Shown: positions 1-8,438 of the stretch, piece by piece | Position numbering within the stretch: position 1 is the stretch's first letter | Layout: each line of letters opens with the position of its first letter | Source of the DNA: Roseovarius atlanticus | GTDB lineage: Bacteria > Pseudomonadota > Alphaproteobacteria > Rhodobacterales > Rhodobacteraceae | Length of the DNA: 64,000 nucleotides | Reading direction: 5' to 3' | Assembly (NCBI RefSeq): GCF_001441615.1 | Contig: NZ_LAXJ01000012.1 | Span: 62,001-126,000 of the forward strand | Program-made: the position numbers and the translations under genes | Notes under the pieces: model-generated | What the model saw: only the letters and a program-made list of their open reading frames with translations | Told to the model about the DNA's origin: nothing | Databases searched by the model: none

Positions 1-212
1 CGGTCCTCTTCGGCGAGGATCAGGCCCGCTACCTCGTGGCCTGCAACTTCGACCAGGCCGAGGCGTTGATGATCGCCGCAGGCCAGGCCGGCGTGCCGAT
101 CCAATCCGTGGGCCGCTTCACCGGCAGCGACGTGCAGATGGGCCGCTCCAGCGCGCCACTCACCGAGCTGGCCGCGATCTACCGCGGCACCTTCGGCGAC
201 ACCTTCGCCTGA
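1..212 (+). CDS. purL: Phosphoribosylformylglycinamidine synthase II, C-terminal fragment
   Basis: Only the last 69 residues are inside the window, read from base 3 and ending at a TGA at 210-212. The peptide (VLFGEDQARYLV near the start, GRFTGSDVQMG, then a short tail ending FGDTFA) matches the end of the large PurL subunit, which makes formylglycinamidine ribonucleotide in de novo purine synthesis. The core of the enzyme lies upstream of the window. It is followed directly by a palindromic repeat pair. The position of purL just ahead of bolA and grxD is common in Rhodobacteraceae. The assignment rests on recognising the C-terminal sequence. Confidence 0.85.
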   Translation, partial: VLFGEDQARYLVACNFDQAEALMIAAGQAGVPIQSVGRFTGSDVQMGRSSAPLTELAAIYRGTFGDTFA

Positions 213-218
213 CACACC

Positions 219-277
219 GTAGGGCGGGGTTTAACCCCGCCTCCGCACGCCGGTGCCGGGATGAAATCCCGGCCTAC
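219..277. repeat. REPIN-like inverted pair of GTAG-headed palindromes, copy 1
   Basis: The left half begins GTAG followed by the hairpin GGCGGGGTT/AACCCCGCC. The right half is a second hairpin, TGCCGGGAT/ATCCCGG, that ends in CTAC, so read on the other strand it also begins GTAG. Two GTAG-headed palindromes in head-to-head orientation are the classic layout of a REP doublet. It starts 7 bp after the purL stop and may also serve as a transcription terminator. Confidence 0.75.
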
Positions 278-335
278 GCTGACCCGCGCACAAAATTACA
301 CCGCCTGTCCGTCTCACACCTCCACCCGCCGTCCC

Positions 336-394
336 GCAGGGCGGGGTTTCACCGCGCCACCCCACCCGGATACCGGGATCAAATCCCGGCCTAC
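336..394. repeat. REPIN-like element, copy 2 (degenerate left end)
   Basis: It has the same two-hairpin layout as copy 1. The left head reads GCAG instead of GTAG, and the left stem carries a mismatch (GCGGGGTTTCACCGCGCC). The right half, ACCGGGATCAAATCCCGGCCTAC, is intact and ends in CTAC. It lies 142 bp before the start of the secreted-protein gene at 481, in the same spacer as copy 1. The decay is confined to the left palindrome. Confidence 0.7.
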
Positions 395-480
395 CTTAAT
401 CACGTTTGCGTCGGGGGCGTTGGCGTGCCCGCCGTCCCCTGCCATTCTTTCGGACACCGTACCGTCCGAAAGGTCCCACC

Positions 481-1029
481 ATGCTCCGCCTGTCTCTGAC
501 CCTTGCCGTCACCCTGCTGCCCCTCCTGGCCAGCGCGCAGGACAGCGAAACACCCGCCCCGGCCCCTGTGCCCGAGGCCCCCATGACGGTCGACCGGCTG
601 AATGACATCCTCGTCGCGCTCGACGACAGCGCGCGGATCAACGGCCGCGTCTGGCAGCTGACCATCGCCGGCACGCCGGTCCTGGTGATTGCAGACCCCG
701 ACAACGACCGGATGCGTGCCCTGTCCCCCGTGGCCGATCTCGAAGACGTACAGATCGACACGCTCCAGCGGATGATGCAGGCCAATTTCGACACCGCGCT
801 CGATGCCCGCTACGCCATCGCCAAGGACATGGTCTGGTCCACCTATATCCACCCTCTCAGCCCGCTGGAAAAGGACCAACTGATCTCTGGCTTGGGCCAG
901 GTGATCAACCTCGTGCAGACCTACGGCACGCTCTACACCGGCGGCGCGATGCAGTTCGGCGGCGGCGACAGCGGCGCGATCCAGCGCGACCTCATCGACG
1001 AGCTACTGAAAAAGGGCGAAGAACTCTGA
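481..1029 (+). CDS. Secreted protein, possibly with a YbjN/CesT-like fold
   Basis: This 182-residue protein starts MLRLSLTLAVTLLPLLASAQ, a clear Sec signal peptide with a likely cleavage after ASA, so it should act in the periplasm. The mature part opens with a Pro/Ala-rich linker (about residues 22-36). A domain of about 120 residues follows, with alternating beta segments (WQLTIAGTPVLVIAD) and helices (FDTALDARYAIAKDMVW). The order resembles the CesT/YbjN chaperone-like fold, but this is inference from pattern only. The ATG at 481 is preferred because earlier in-frame starts would bury the signal peptide. It is flanked by REPIN-like repeats on both sides. No specific function is claimed. 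Confidence 0.75.
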   Translation: MLRLSLTLAVTLLPLLASAQDSETPAPAPVPEAPMTVDRLNDILVALDDSARINGRVWQLTIAGTPVLVIADPDNDRMRALSPVADLEDVQIDTLQRMMQANFDTALDARYAIAKDMVWSTYIHPLSPLEKDQLISGLGQVINLVQTYGTLYTGGAMQFGGGDSGAIQRDLIDELLKKGEEL

Positions 1030-1053
1030 CGCGGCGCGCGCCCGCCCCACATC

Positions 1054-1112
1054 GTAGGGCGGGGTTTCACCCCGCCGCCTCATCCCGATGCCGGGATGAA
1101 ATCCCGGCCTAC
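1054..1112. repeat. REPIN-like element, copy 3
   Basis: This is the most regular of the three copies. GTAG is followed by GGCGGGGTTTCACCCCGCC, a 12-bp spacer, then TGCCGGGATGAAATCCCGG ending in CCTAC. It lies 25 bp after the stop of the secreted-protein gene and 95 bp before bolA. Left and right palindromes have different stem sequences but share the GTAG head. Confidence 0.78.
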
Positions 1113-1207
1113 CGCGCCGCGGACGACGTCGCCGGAAACCACGTCCGTCGCTTGCATCCCGGCCCTGCGCTCTCTACATCAGGGGCAGACACCAAGGAGG
1201 CGCGCAC

Positions 1208-1450
1208 ATGCCCATGCAAGTCCAGGAAATCGAGGACCTGATCCGCGAGACTTTCCCCGACGCCAAGATCACCATCACCGATCTGGCCGGCGACGGGAAC
1301 CACTATGCGGCCGAGGTCATCGACGAAAGCTTCCGGGGCAAGAACCGTGTCCAGCAGCAGCGCGCCGTCTATGCCGCGCTCAAGGGCAAGATGGACGGCC
1401 CCTCGGGCGACCTGCACGCCCTGGCGCTGACCACCAAGGCCCCGGACTGA
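1208..1450 (+). CDS. bolA: BolA family protein
   Basis: An 80-residue protein of normal BolA/IbaG length. It shows the family helix-strand pattern ([17 protein letters not shown]), the GDGNHY segment and the conserved region [11 protein letters not shown] that forms the class II KH-like fold. BolA proteins bind a [2Fe-2S] cluster together with monothiol CGFS glutaredoxins and act in Fe-S trafficking and iron homeostasis. The partner glutaredoxin gene lies 240 bp downstream on the same strand, which supports this reading. AAGGAGG lies about 7 bp before the ATG. The cytoplasmic location is inferred from the family. Confidence 0.93.
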   Translation: MPMQVQEIEDLIRETFPDAKITITDLAGDGNHYAAEVIDESFRGKNRVQQQRAVYAALKGKMDGPSGDLHALALTTKAPD

Positions 1451-1455
1451 CCGCA

Positions 1456-1692
1456 ATGAGCTGGACGCTGATCATCCTGCTGGTCCTGGTTGCCGCCGCC
1501 ATCGCCGCGGTCGCCATCGTGGGCCAGCGCAAATCCCCCGGCAAACGTGGCAGCGAACCGGGGACCGGAATGCATGTACTGGAATCCGACTACCAATCCG
1601 GCATGGGCGGCGGCAACGTCCGGCGCTGGGAAATCCCCCGCGATCCGCAAGCCTATGCCAAAATCTTTGCACCGAAGGACACCAAGAAATGA
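1456..1692 (+). CDS. Small single-pass membrane protein between bolA and grxD
   Basis: A 78-residue protein beginning [21 protein letters not shown], a single N-terminal membrane anchor of about 20 residues. A soluble tail follows, rich in Gly, Arg and Lys, and containing [16 protein letters not shown] near the C-terminus. Its ATG is 5 bp after the bolA stop and its stop overlaps the grxD start (ATGA at 1689), so the three genes form one transcript with translational coupling. I do not recognise a characterised family. The placement suggests a role tied to the BolA-Grx pair, but that is inference from context only. Confidence 0.85.
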   Translation: MSWTLIILLVLVAAAIAAVAIVGQRKSPGKRGSEPGTGMHVLESDYQSGMGGGNVRRWEIPRDPQAYAKIFAPKDTKK

Positions 1693-2051
1693 GCGATCCC
1701 AAGACGCAAATCGAAGAGACCGTCAAAGCCAACGACGTGGTGCTCTACATGAAGGGTACCAAGACCATGCCGCAATGCGGGTTCTCGTCCCGAGTCGCGG
1801 GCGTGCTGAACTACATGGGCGTCGACTATACGGACGTGAACGTGCTGGCTGACGATGGCATCCGGCAGGGTATCAAGGATTATTCCGACTGGCCCACCAT
1901 CCCGCAGCTTTACGTGAAGGGCGAATTCGTGGGCGGCTGCGACATCATCACCGAGATGACCCTCTCGGGCGAGCTTGATACGCTCTTCGAGCAGAACGGC
2001 GTGACCTATGACAAGGACGCCGCCGAGAAGATCCGCGAAGCCAACGGCTGA
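1689..2051 (+). CDS. grxD: Monothiol glutaredoxin, CGFS type
   Basis: A 120-residue protein of typical Grx4/Grx5 size. The single-cysteine active site CGFS is at residues 30-33, preceded by the glutathione-contacting KGTKTMPQ segment. [19 protein letters not shown] carries the cis-Pro and the GG-C-D motif that bind glutathione. Proteins of this class hold a [2Fe-2S] cluster between two glutaredoxins, or between Grx and BolA, and pass it to client proteins in the cytoplasm. The start overlaps the preceding gene by 4 bp. A strong intrinsic terminator follows 30 bp after the stop, closing the bolA operon. Confidence 0.95.
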   Translation: MSDPKTQIEETVKANDVVLYMKGTKTMPQCGFSSRVAGVLNYMGVDYTDVNVLADDGIRQGIKDYSDWPTIPQLYVKGEFVGGCDIITEMTLSGELDTLFEQNGVTYDKDAAEKIREANG

Positions 2052-2081
2052 GCCGGTCTTTCCCAAGACTTGATCCAAAGC

Positions 2082-2110
2082 GCGGTCCCGGTTTCGGGGC
2101 CGCATTTTTC
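2082..2110 (+). terminator. Intrinsic terminator of the bolA-grxD operon
   Basis: A 9-bp stem (GCGGTCCCG / CGGGGCCGC, one G-T pair) with loop GTTT is followed at once by ATTTTTCTTT. Stem, loop and U-tract are all well formed, and it lies 30 bp after the grxD stop. Confidence 0.88.
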
Positions 2111-2228
2111 TTTGCGAATGCTTACCGGCGCACGGTCCGTTCACACAAGCCTTCGGACAACGGCACCGTCGCGACACCACCAAAATACCGACGCGATACC
2201 GACGCGGGTTTTCGCCCCCGATTCGCCG

Positions 2229-4022
2229 TTAAGACATTGGCCACAGGATCAAAAACAGCCCCGCCGCGAACGCCGCCGCGCGCAGCGGCCAGCCTTTCTT
2301 CAGCACCAGCGATAAGCTGACCAGCGCCAGCCCCGCGCCCACCTTCACCATCGCCAGTACCGCCCATCCGGGCGCCTCGGCCAGCGCCGTGATGCCGGGG
2401 TTTGCCACCATCCCCAACGGGATCAGGTAAAGGCCCACACCCAGCGTCATCGCCGTCAGCGCGACCCGCAGCCAGTTCTCGCCGATCATGCCCGCCGCGA
2501 TGAACACCGCCCCGCAGACGGGCGGCGTGATGGTCGACAACAGCGCATACCAGAAGACGAACAGATGCGCCTGCAAGGGCTCCATCCCCAGTTTGATCAG
2601 CGCCGGCCCGGCGACCGACACGCAGATCACATAGGCCGCTGTCGTGGGCACTTCCATGCCCAAAATCAAGCAGGCACAAGCGGTTAGCAGCAGCGAGGGC
2701 CACAGCATCCCGCCCGAGGCCGACAGGATCAGCGAGGTGATCTTGACCCCCAGCCCGGTCACACCCAGCACCCCGATCACGATCGAGGCGCAAAAGATGA
2801 TAGCGCCGATCAGCGCCACCTGCCGCGCCGCCGTCATTACGGCCAACTCGGCGCGCTCCAACGCCCGGCGCGCATTGAACCGCAGGTCCGAGCCCACCAA
2901 AAGCAGCGCCGCCCCGGCAAAGATCGACAGGCAGGCAGCATATTGCGGCGTCACGCGCATCACGAACATGCCCCATAGCAAGATCAGGAACGGCACCAGG
3001 AAAAATGCAGACGTGACAAGCACATCGCGCCGCGCGGGCCGGTCCGCATCCGCCAGTCCCCGCAGGTCGAACCGCGCCGCATAGCCGTCGATCCCGACCC
3101 ACACGGCCCAGAAATACAAGAGCGCCGGAAGCGCGGCCGCCGCCATGATGCCAGTGTATGGCACCCCCGTCAGCTCGACCATCACGAAGGCCCCCGCCCC
3201 CATCAGCGGCGGCATGATCTGCCCGCCGGACGAGGCCACCGCCTCGACCGCGCCGGCGATCCGCTTCGGGTATCCCAGCTTTTCCATCGCCGGCAGCGTC
3301 ACCGCCCCGGTCGAGGCCACGTTGGCCGAGGCCGAGCCAGAGATCGACCCGAAGAGCGCAGAACTCAGCACCGACACCTTCGCCGCTCCGCCCCGCAGAC
3401 GCCCGGCAGCCGCAGAGGCCACGTTCATGAAACCCTGCCCCGCCTCGCCCGCGTTCAGCACCGCACCGAAGATGACAAAGATCGCCACCACGTTCACCGA
3501 TACCTGCGTGAGCGATCCCCAAAGCGCGCCTTCGGCAATGGTCAGCGTGCCCAGAAAGCTCTCGATCGGCGTGCCCGAATGCCCGAAACGCCCCGGGATA
3601 TATTGCCCGAAGAGGCCGTATAAAAGCGCGATGGCCGCCACCAGCGGCAAGGGCCAGCCAATCGCCCGCCGCGCCGCCTCCAGCACCACCAGGATCAGCA
3701 CCGCGGCGATGGCCACCTGACCCTGCCCTTCAAGAAACCCGTACTGGTCGCCCAGCATGTCGCGGTTGAAAACCACCCACAGCGCCGCGCCCACGCCAAG
3801 CACCGCGAGCACGTAACCGCTATGACGCATGAGCCCCGCCTGCCCCCAGACCAACACCCAGGGCAGCACGAATACCAGGTGCATCGGGCGGCTGACCAGG
3901 TTCGGCACCAACCCCCAGAACACAAGCCCGATATGAAAAACCACCGAGGCCAGCGCCAGGCCAAGCCAGAAAAGCCGCACAGGACCAGCCTGCGCGGCGG
4001 GATCGGGGGTCGTCAGGCTCAC
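2229..4022 (-). CDS. TRAP transporter permease, fused small and large subunits (TAXI type)
   Basis: A 597-residue, very hydrophobic protein. The first ~130 residues hold about four membrane segments (DctQ-like). The rest is a DctM-like large subunit with the conserved GSISGSASANVASTG and ASSGGQIMPPLMGAGAFVM motifs of 4TM/12TM TRAP fusions. It uses the membrane ion gradient to import a solute delivered by a periplasmic receptor. That receptor is the TAXI protein encoded 4 bp upstream. The start is GTG at 4022. It is the last gene of a minus-strand run that includes glutamine-synthetase-like and glutamate-synthase-like genes, so an organic nitrogen substrate is plausible but unproven. Confidence 0.9.
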   Translation of the reverse strand: MSLTTPDPAAQAGPVRLFWLGLALASVVFHIGLVFWGLVPNLVSRPMHLVFVLPWVLVWGQAGLMRHSGYVLAVLGVGAALWVVFNRDMLGDQYGFLEGQGQVAIAAVLILVVLEAARRAIGWPLPLVAAIALLYGLFGQYIPGRFGHSGTPIESFLGTLTIAEGALWGSLTQVSVNVVAIFVIFGAVLNAGEAGQGFMNVASAAAGRLRGGAAKVSVLSSALFGSISGSASANVASTGAVTLPAMEKLGYPKRIAGAVEAVASSGGQIMPPLMGAGAFVMVELTGVPYTGIMAAAALPALLYFWAVWVGIDGYAARFDLRGLADADRPARRDVLVTSAFFLVPFLILLWGMFVMRVTPQYAACLSIFAGAALLLVGSDLRFNARRALERAELAVMTAARQVALIGAIIFCASIVIGVLGVTGLGVKITSLILSASGGMLWPSLLLTACACLILGMEVPTTAAYVICVSVAGPALIKLGMEPLQAHLFVFWYALLSTITPPVCGAVFIAAGMIGENWLRVALTAMTLGVGLYLIPLGMVANPGITALAEAPGWAVLAMVKVGAGLALVSLSLVLKKGWPLRAAAFAAGLFLILWPMS

Positions 4023-4026
4023 GCGG

Positions 4027-4980
4027 TCACTTCTGGGCGTCGGTCAGGGCCATGCCTGCCTCTTCGTAATACCGCACGGCGCCGGGGTGGATCTGGCCGG
4101 TGATGTTCTCCATCAGGGCCTCGTCCACGCCGTTCCACCAGGCCGAGGATTCGCCCAGCTTGGCCTTGCTTTCCCAATAGGTCTTGGTCAGCTGATACGC
4201 CGTCTCGTCATCCATCTTGGTCGTCGTGTAGGCCGCCACCGGCAGCGAGGTCGTCACGATATCCTCATCCTGCCCGGCATAGGTGCCGGCGGGAATGACC
4301 AGCTTGGTGCGCCCGGTCTCGGCGATCTGCTCGTCGCTCATCGACAGCACCGTCACACCTGTCGAAGCCGCGGCCTCGACCACGTTCGGCGCGGGCCACG
4401 AGCCTGCGGTGACGAACCCGTCGATCTGGCCGTTCTGCATGGCCGGAACGGCATTGGACAGTTCCACATCCGCGATCTCTACCTTGTCCGCCAGGCCAAA
4501 AAGACCAAGGTACTTCTCGCCCTCCGTCGCGCCGAAGCTTCCCTTGCCCAGAAGGATCGTCTTGCCTTCCAGATCGGCCAGCGTCGTCGCGCCGCTTTCC
4601 TCGGACATGACGAAATGCATAGTCAGCGACGGGATCGGAAAGAGCGCGCGGATCTCGTTGAAGGCCGGGTCGCCCTTGCCCTCGAACATCGCCTTGCCGC
4701 CCTGCGCCAGGCTGACCAGCACGGGGGGCGTCGTAAACACGTAATCGCTGCCCCGCGCCCGCACCTCCATCACGTTCTGCACCGAGCCCTGGCTTTCCTC
4801 GACGGTGACGCTGATCTCGCCGTCCGAGGCCTCTTGCATGGCCTCGGCGATCTGCACGCCCATCTGGTAATAGGACGAGGCCGTCTTGGCCGATTTGTAG
4901 GTCACGCGCGTCTCGGCGGCGGCCGGCAACGCCAGCATGGAACCGGCCAGAACGGCGGCGGTCAAACGGTGAAACTTCAT
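4027..4980 (-). CDS. TAXI-family TRAP transporter solute receptor
   Basis: A 317-residue protein with an N-terminal signal peptide (MKFHRLTAAVLAGSMLALPAAAE) and a two-lobed periplasmic binding fold. Family hallmarks include YYQMGVQIAEAM near residue 37, LEGKTILLGKGSFGATEG, and AMQNGQIDGFVTAGSWPAPNVVEAA. TAXI receptors of this type bind glutamate/glutamine-like or other small carboxylated compounds and hand them to a fused TRAP permease, here the next gene. An AGGAGG ribosome site lies just before the ATG. The gene sits 58 bp after the glutamine synthetase-like gene, on the same strand. The actual ligand cannot be read from the sequence. Confidence 0.9.
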   Translation of the reverse strand: MKFHRLTAAVLAGSMLALPAAAETRVTYKSAKTASSYYQMGVQIAEAMQEASDGEISVTVEESQGSVQNVMEVRARGSDYVFTTPPVLVSLAQGGKAMFEGKGDPAFNEIRALFPIPSLTMHFVMSEESGATTLADLEGKTILLGKGSFGATEGEKYLGLFGLADKVEIADVELSNAVPAMQNGQIDGFVTAGSWPAPNVVEAAASTGVTVLSMSDEQIAETGRTKLVIPAGTYAGQDEDIVTTSLPVAAYTTTKMDDETAYQLTKTYWESKAKLGESSAWWNGVDEALMENITGQIHPGAVRYYEEAGMALTDAQK

Positions 4981-5038
4981 GGTATCCTCCCAACTGTCTG
5001 GGGCGCATCAAGACACGCGCCCCGGACAGGGTCAATGG

Positions 5039-6373
5039 TCAGATATCCAGCGTATGGTCCTTTTCCCATTGGCTGAAATGCGCCATGTAGGAATCCCATT
5101 CCTGCCGCTTCATCTTCAGGAACGCGGCCGAGAATTCCTCGCCCAGCATCGCCTTCAATTCGCGGTCCTTGTCGTAAAGCCGCAAGGCATCCAGCATGTT
5201 CAGCGGCAGCTTCGGCGCACCGCGCACCTTGTGGCCTTCGGCGTACATGTCGATGTCGTGCCGCTTGCCCGGATCGGCCTTGGACCGGATCCCGCTGAGC
5301 CCCGCCGCGATGATCACGGCCTGAAGCAGGTACGGGTTCGCCGCCCCGTCCGCCAGCCGCAGCTCGAACCGCCCCGGCCCCGGCACGCGCACCATGTGGG
5401 TGCGGTTGTTGCCCGTCCATGTCACCGTGTTGGGCGCCCAGGTGGCCCCCGACGTGGTGCGCGGCGCATTGATCCGCTTGTAGCTGTTGACGGTCGGGTT
5501 GGTGATCGCCGCCATGCCGCTGGCGTGCTTCATGATCCCGCCCAGGAAATTTGCGCCCCGGTCCGACAGGCCCAGCTCCGCTGTCGGGCTGCCCTCGGCG
5601 GTGTCGGTGGCAAAGACGTTGGTCTTGGCCTTGGCCCCCGGCGCGTCCCAGACCGAGATGTGCACATGCGCGCCGTTCCCGGTCAGCCCTTCGACCGGCT
5701 TCGGCATGAAGGTCGCGCGAAAGCCGTGCTTTTCGGCCACCGACTTGGCCATGAACTTGAAGAACGAATGCCGGTCCGCGGTCACCAGCGCGTCGTCGAA
5801 TTCCCAGTTCATCTCGAACTGGCCGTTGGCGTCCTCGTGGTCGTTCTGATACGGCCCCCAGCCCAGATCCAGCATGTAGTCGCAGATCTCGCGCACCACG
5901 TCATAGCGGCGCATCACCGCCTGTTGGTCATAGCACGGCTTTTCGGCGGTATCGAACTCGTCCGACAACGAATTGCCGTCCGGCGTCAGCAGAAAATACT
6001 CCGCCTCCACGCCGGTCTTGACATGCAGGCCTTCCTCGGCGGCCTCGTCGATCAGGCGGCGCAGCACGTTGCGCGGGGCTTGCGCCACATCCTCGCCTTC
6101 CATCACCGGGTTGGCGGCCACCCACGCAACCTCGGGGTTCCACGGCAGCTGAATGACCGACTCGGGGTCCGGCACGGCCAGCATGTCGGGATGCGCCGGC
6201 GTCATGTCCAGCCACGTGGCAAAGCCCGCGAACCCCGCGCCATCCTCCTGCATGTCGGCAATCGCCTGCGCCGGCACCAGCTTGGCCCGCTGCCCGCCGA
6301 AGAGGTCCGTGAAGGAAATCATGAAGTATTTGACGCCGTTCTTGTCGGCGAATTTCGCCAGGTCCGTGGCCAT
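5039..6373 (-). CDS. glnT: Glutamine synthetase family ligase (GlnT-like; GmaS is the alternative)
   Basis: A 444-residue ATP-dependent ligase of the glutamine synthetase superfamily. It carries the metal-site stretch GVEAEYFLLTPDG (about residue 120), the NDHEDANGQFEMNW segment, the GNGAHVHISVWD motif with its glutamate/metal histidines, and RFELRLADGAANPYL near residue 350. Known members either make glutamine (type III, GlnT) or gamma-glutamylmethylamide (GmaS). Both kinds occur beside three-part glutamate-synthase-like genes, which is the case here. The N-methylglutamate dehydrogenase genes (mgdABCD) expected beside gmaS are not in the window, which favours GlnT. It lies 42 bp after glxD in the same operon. 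Confidence 0.82.
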   Translation of the reverse strand: MATDLAKFADKNGVKYFMISFTDLFGGQRAKLVPAQAIADMQEDGAGFAGFATWLDMTPAHPDMLAVPDPESVIQLPWNPEVAWVAANPVMEGEDVAQAPRNVLRRLIDEAAEEGLHVKTGVEAEYFLLTPDGNSLSDEFDTAEKPCYDQQAVMRRYDVVREICDYMLDLGWGPYQNDHEDANGQFEMNWEFDDALVTADRHSFFKFMAKSVAEKHGFRATFMPKPVEGLTGNGAHVHISVWDAPGAKAKTNVFATDTAEGSPTAELGLSDRGANFLGGIMKHASGMAAITNPTVNSYKRINAPRTTSGATWAPNTVTWTGNNRTHMVRVPGPGRFELRLADGAANPYLLQAVIIAAGLSGIRSKADPGKRHDIDMYAEGHKVRGAPKLPLNMLDALRLYDKDRELKAMLGEEFSAAFLKMKRQEWDSYMAHFSQWEKDHTLDI

Positions 6374-6415
6374 TGTCGTCTCCCCGTTTCTTGTCGTTGT
6401 TGATTATTGTCGCGA

Positions 6416-7753
6416 TTACATACCGCCCTGCCCGGGAATCCAAGAGGTTCCCGCCAGAGGCACTCGCGCCATGGCGGCGGCCTCTACGGTAAGAGCTTGT
6501 AAATCTTCTGGCTCCAGGTTGTGCACGTGGTTCTTGCCGCAGGCCCGGGCCAAGGTCTGAGCCTCCAGCGTCAGAACCTGAAGGTAGTTGTTCAGCCGCC
6601 GCCCCGCTTCGACCGGATCAAGGCGTTTCGAGAGTTCCGGGTCCTGGGTGGAAATCCCGGCAGGGTCGCGGCCTTCGTGCCAGTCGTCATAGGCCCCGGC
6701 GGTGGAACCGAGCGCGTTGTACTCGGCCTCCCACTTGGGGTCGTTGTCGCCGATGGCCACCATGGCCGCCGTGCCGATGCTGACCGCGTCCGCGCCAAGT
6801 GCCAACGCCTTGGCGACGTCCGCGCCGGTGCGGATGCCGCCCGAGACGATCAGCTGCACCTTGCGGTGCATCCCCAGTTCCTGCAGCGCTGCGACGGCCT
6901 CGCGGATACACGCCAAGGTCGGGATGCCAACATGTTCGATAAACACGTCCTGGGTCGCGGCCGTGCCGCCCTGCATCCCGTCGATCACCACCACGTCTGC
7001 CCCGGCCTTCACGGCCAGCGTCGTGTCGAAGAACGGGCGCGCGGCGCCGACCTTGACGTAGATGGGTTTTTCCCAGCCGGTGATCTCGCGCAGTTCCAGG
7101 ATCTTGATCTCCAGATCATCCGGCCCGGTCCAGTCGGGATGCCGGCAGGCCGAGCGCTGGTCGATCCCCTTGGGCAAGGTGCGCATCTCGGCCACACGGT
7201 CCGAGATCTTCTGGCCCAACAGCATCCCGCCGCCGCCGGGCTTCGCGCCCTGGCCCACGACGACCTCGATGGCATCCGCCTTGCGCAGATCGACCGGGTT
7301 CATCCCGTAACGGCTAGGAAGATATTGATACACAAGCGTTTTCGACTGCCCCCGCTCTTCCGGCGTCATGCCGCCATCGCCCGTGGTGGTCGAGGTTCCG
7401 GCCATGGACGCACCACGCCCCAACGCCTCTTTCGCCTGCGCCGACAGCGCGCCAAAGCTCATCCCCGCGATGGTGATCGGGATTTTCAGCTCGATGGGTT
7501 TCTTGGCATAGCGCGTGCCCAGCACCACGTTCGTGTCACACCGTTCGCGATAGCCTTCCAGCGGATACCGCGACATGGATGCGCCCAGGAACACCAGGTC
7601 ATCGAAATGCGGCACCTTCCGCTTGGCCCCGCCACCGCGGATATCATAGATACCGGTGGCTGCCGCGCGCCGGATTTCCGCGTTAACGTCGGGCGTGAAG
7701 GTATTGGAATATCTCGGCAAAGTCCGCGGAGCGGATTTTTGATTGTCGCTCAT
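6416..7753 (-). CDS. glxD: FMN-binding glutamate-synthase-like subunit
   Basis: A 445-residue protein equivalent to the central FMN domain of glutamate synthase. It has an alpha/beta-barrel with PITIAGMSFGALSAQAKEALG (about residue 95), the phosphate/FMN-binding GQGAKPGGGGMLLG, the catalytic-barrel strand IYVKVGA, DGMQGGTAATQD, and SGGIRTGADVAKALALGADAV near residue 310. In glutamate synthases this domain joins ammonia to a 2-oxo acid. Here the amidotransferase and GXGXG domains are encoded separately just upstream, as in GlxBCD and in MgsABC (N-methylglutamate synthase). No NADPH-dependent small subunit is encoded nearby, so the electron donor is unknown. Confidence 0.88.
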   Translation of the reverse strand: MSDNQKSAPRTLPRYSNTFTPDVNAEIRRAAATGIYDIRGGGAKRKVPHFDDLVFLGASMSRYPLEGYRERCDTNVVLGTRYAKKPIELKIPITIAGMSFGALSAQAKEALGRGASMAGTSTTTGDGGMTPEERGQSKTLVYQYLPSRYGMNPVDLRKADAIEVVVGQGAKPGGGGMLLGQKISDRVAEMRTLPKGIDQRSACRHPDWTGPDDLEIKILELREITGWEKPIYVKVGAARPFFDTTLAVKAGADVVVIDGMQGGTAATQDVFIEHVGIPTLACIREAVAALQELGMHRKVQLIVSGGIRTGADVAKALALGADAVSIGTAAMVAIGDNDPKWEAEYNALGSTAGAYDDWHEGRDPAGISTQDPELSKRLDPVEAGRRLNNYLQVLTLEAQTLARACGKNHVHNLEPEDLQALTVEAAAMARVPLAGTSWIPGQGGM

Positions 7754-7765
7754 CTGTCCGTCTCC

Positions 7766-8437
7766 TCAATAGGCGTTGTCGACTTTGAAATTATAGAGCT
7801 TGCGAGCCGAGCCATAGCGCTTGAACTCGGACGGATCGGCGTCGATCCCGGCCTTCTCCAGCAATTCTCTCAGCTTCTCGATGTGCTCGGGCCGCATCTC
7901 CTTCTCGATGCAGTCGGCGCCCAGGCTCTTTACGCTGCCGCGCACGAACAGCTTCGCCTCGTAGATCGAGTCGCCAAGCGCATCGCCCGCATCCCCGCAC
8001 ACCACCAAGTGACCCGCCTGCCCCATGAAGGCCGACATATGCCCCACATTGCCGCCCACCACGATATCGATCCCCTTCATCGAGATCCCGCAGCGGGAAG
8101 ACGCATTGCCCTTGATCACCAAGAGACCGCCATGCCCGGTCGCCCCGGCATACTGGCTGGCGTCGCCTTCGACGATCACCGTGCCGCTCATCATGTTCTC
8201 GGCCACGCCGGGGCCGACGCTGCCGGCGACCCGCACCGTTGCCTGTTGGTTCATGCCCGCGCAATAATAGCCGGTCGATCCCTTCACGGTCACATCCAGC
8301 CGCGCGTCCAGACCCACGGCAATCGCATGGCTGCCGCGCGGATTGACCACCTCCCAGCCGGTCTCGTTGCCGCTGGCCCCTTGCAGCGCGGCGTTCAGCC
8401 CGCGCAGCCCGTCTGCTTCCAAGTCGTATGTCTGCAT
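7766..8437 (-). CDS. glxC: GXGXG-domain protein, glutamate-synthase-like subunit
   Basis: A 223-residue right-handed beta-helix protein corresponding to the C-terminal GXGXG domain of glutamate synthase. The repeats are visible as GSTGYYCAGMN, GSVGPGVAENMMSGTVIVEGDASQYAGATGHGG and GGNVGHMSAFMGQAG. The start is placed at the ATG at 8437 because the glxB stop lies at 8439-8441, giving tight coupling, and because the domain begins MQTYDLEADG. An in-frame start 18 codons earlier would overlap glxB and adds unconserved-looking sequence. In the family this domain gives structural support between the amidotransferase and FMN parts. Confidence 0.88.
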   Translation of the reverse strand: MQTYDLEADGLRGLNAALQGASGNETGWEVVNPRGSHAIAVGLDARLDVTVKGSTGYYCAGMNQQATVRVAGSVGPGVAENMMSGTVIVEGDASQYAGATGHGGLLVIKGNASSRCGISMKGIDIVVGGNVGHMSAFMGQAGHLVVCGDAGDALGDSIYEAKLFVRGSVKSLGADCIEKEMRPEHIEKLRELLEKAGIDADPSEFKRYGSARKLYNFKVDNAY

Positions 8438-8438
8438 G

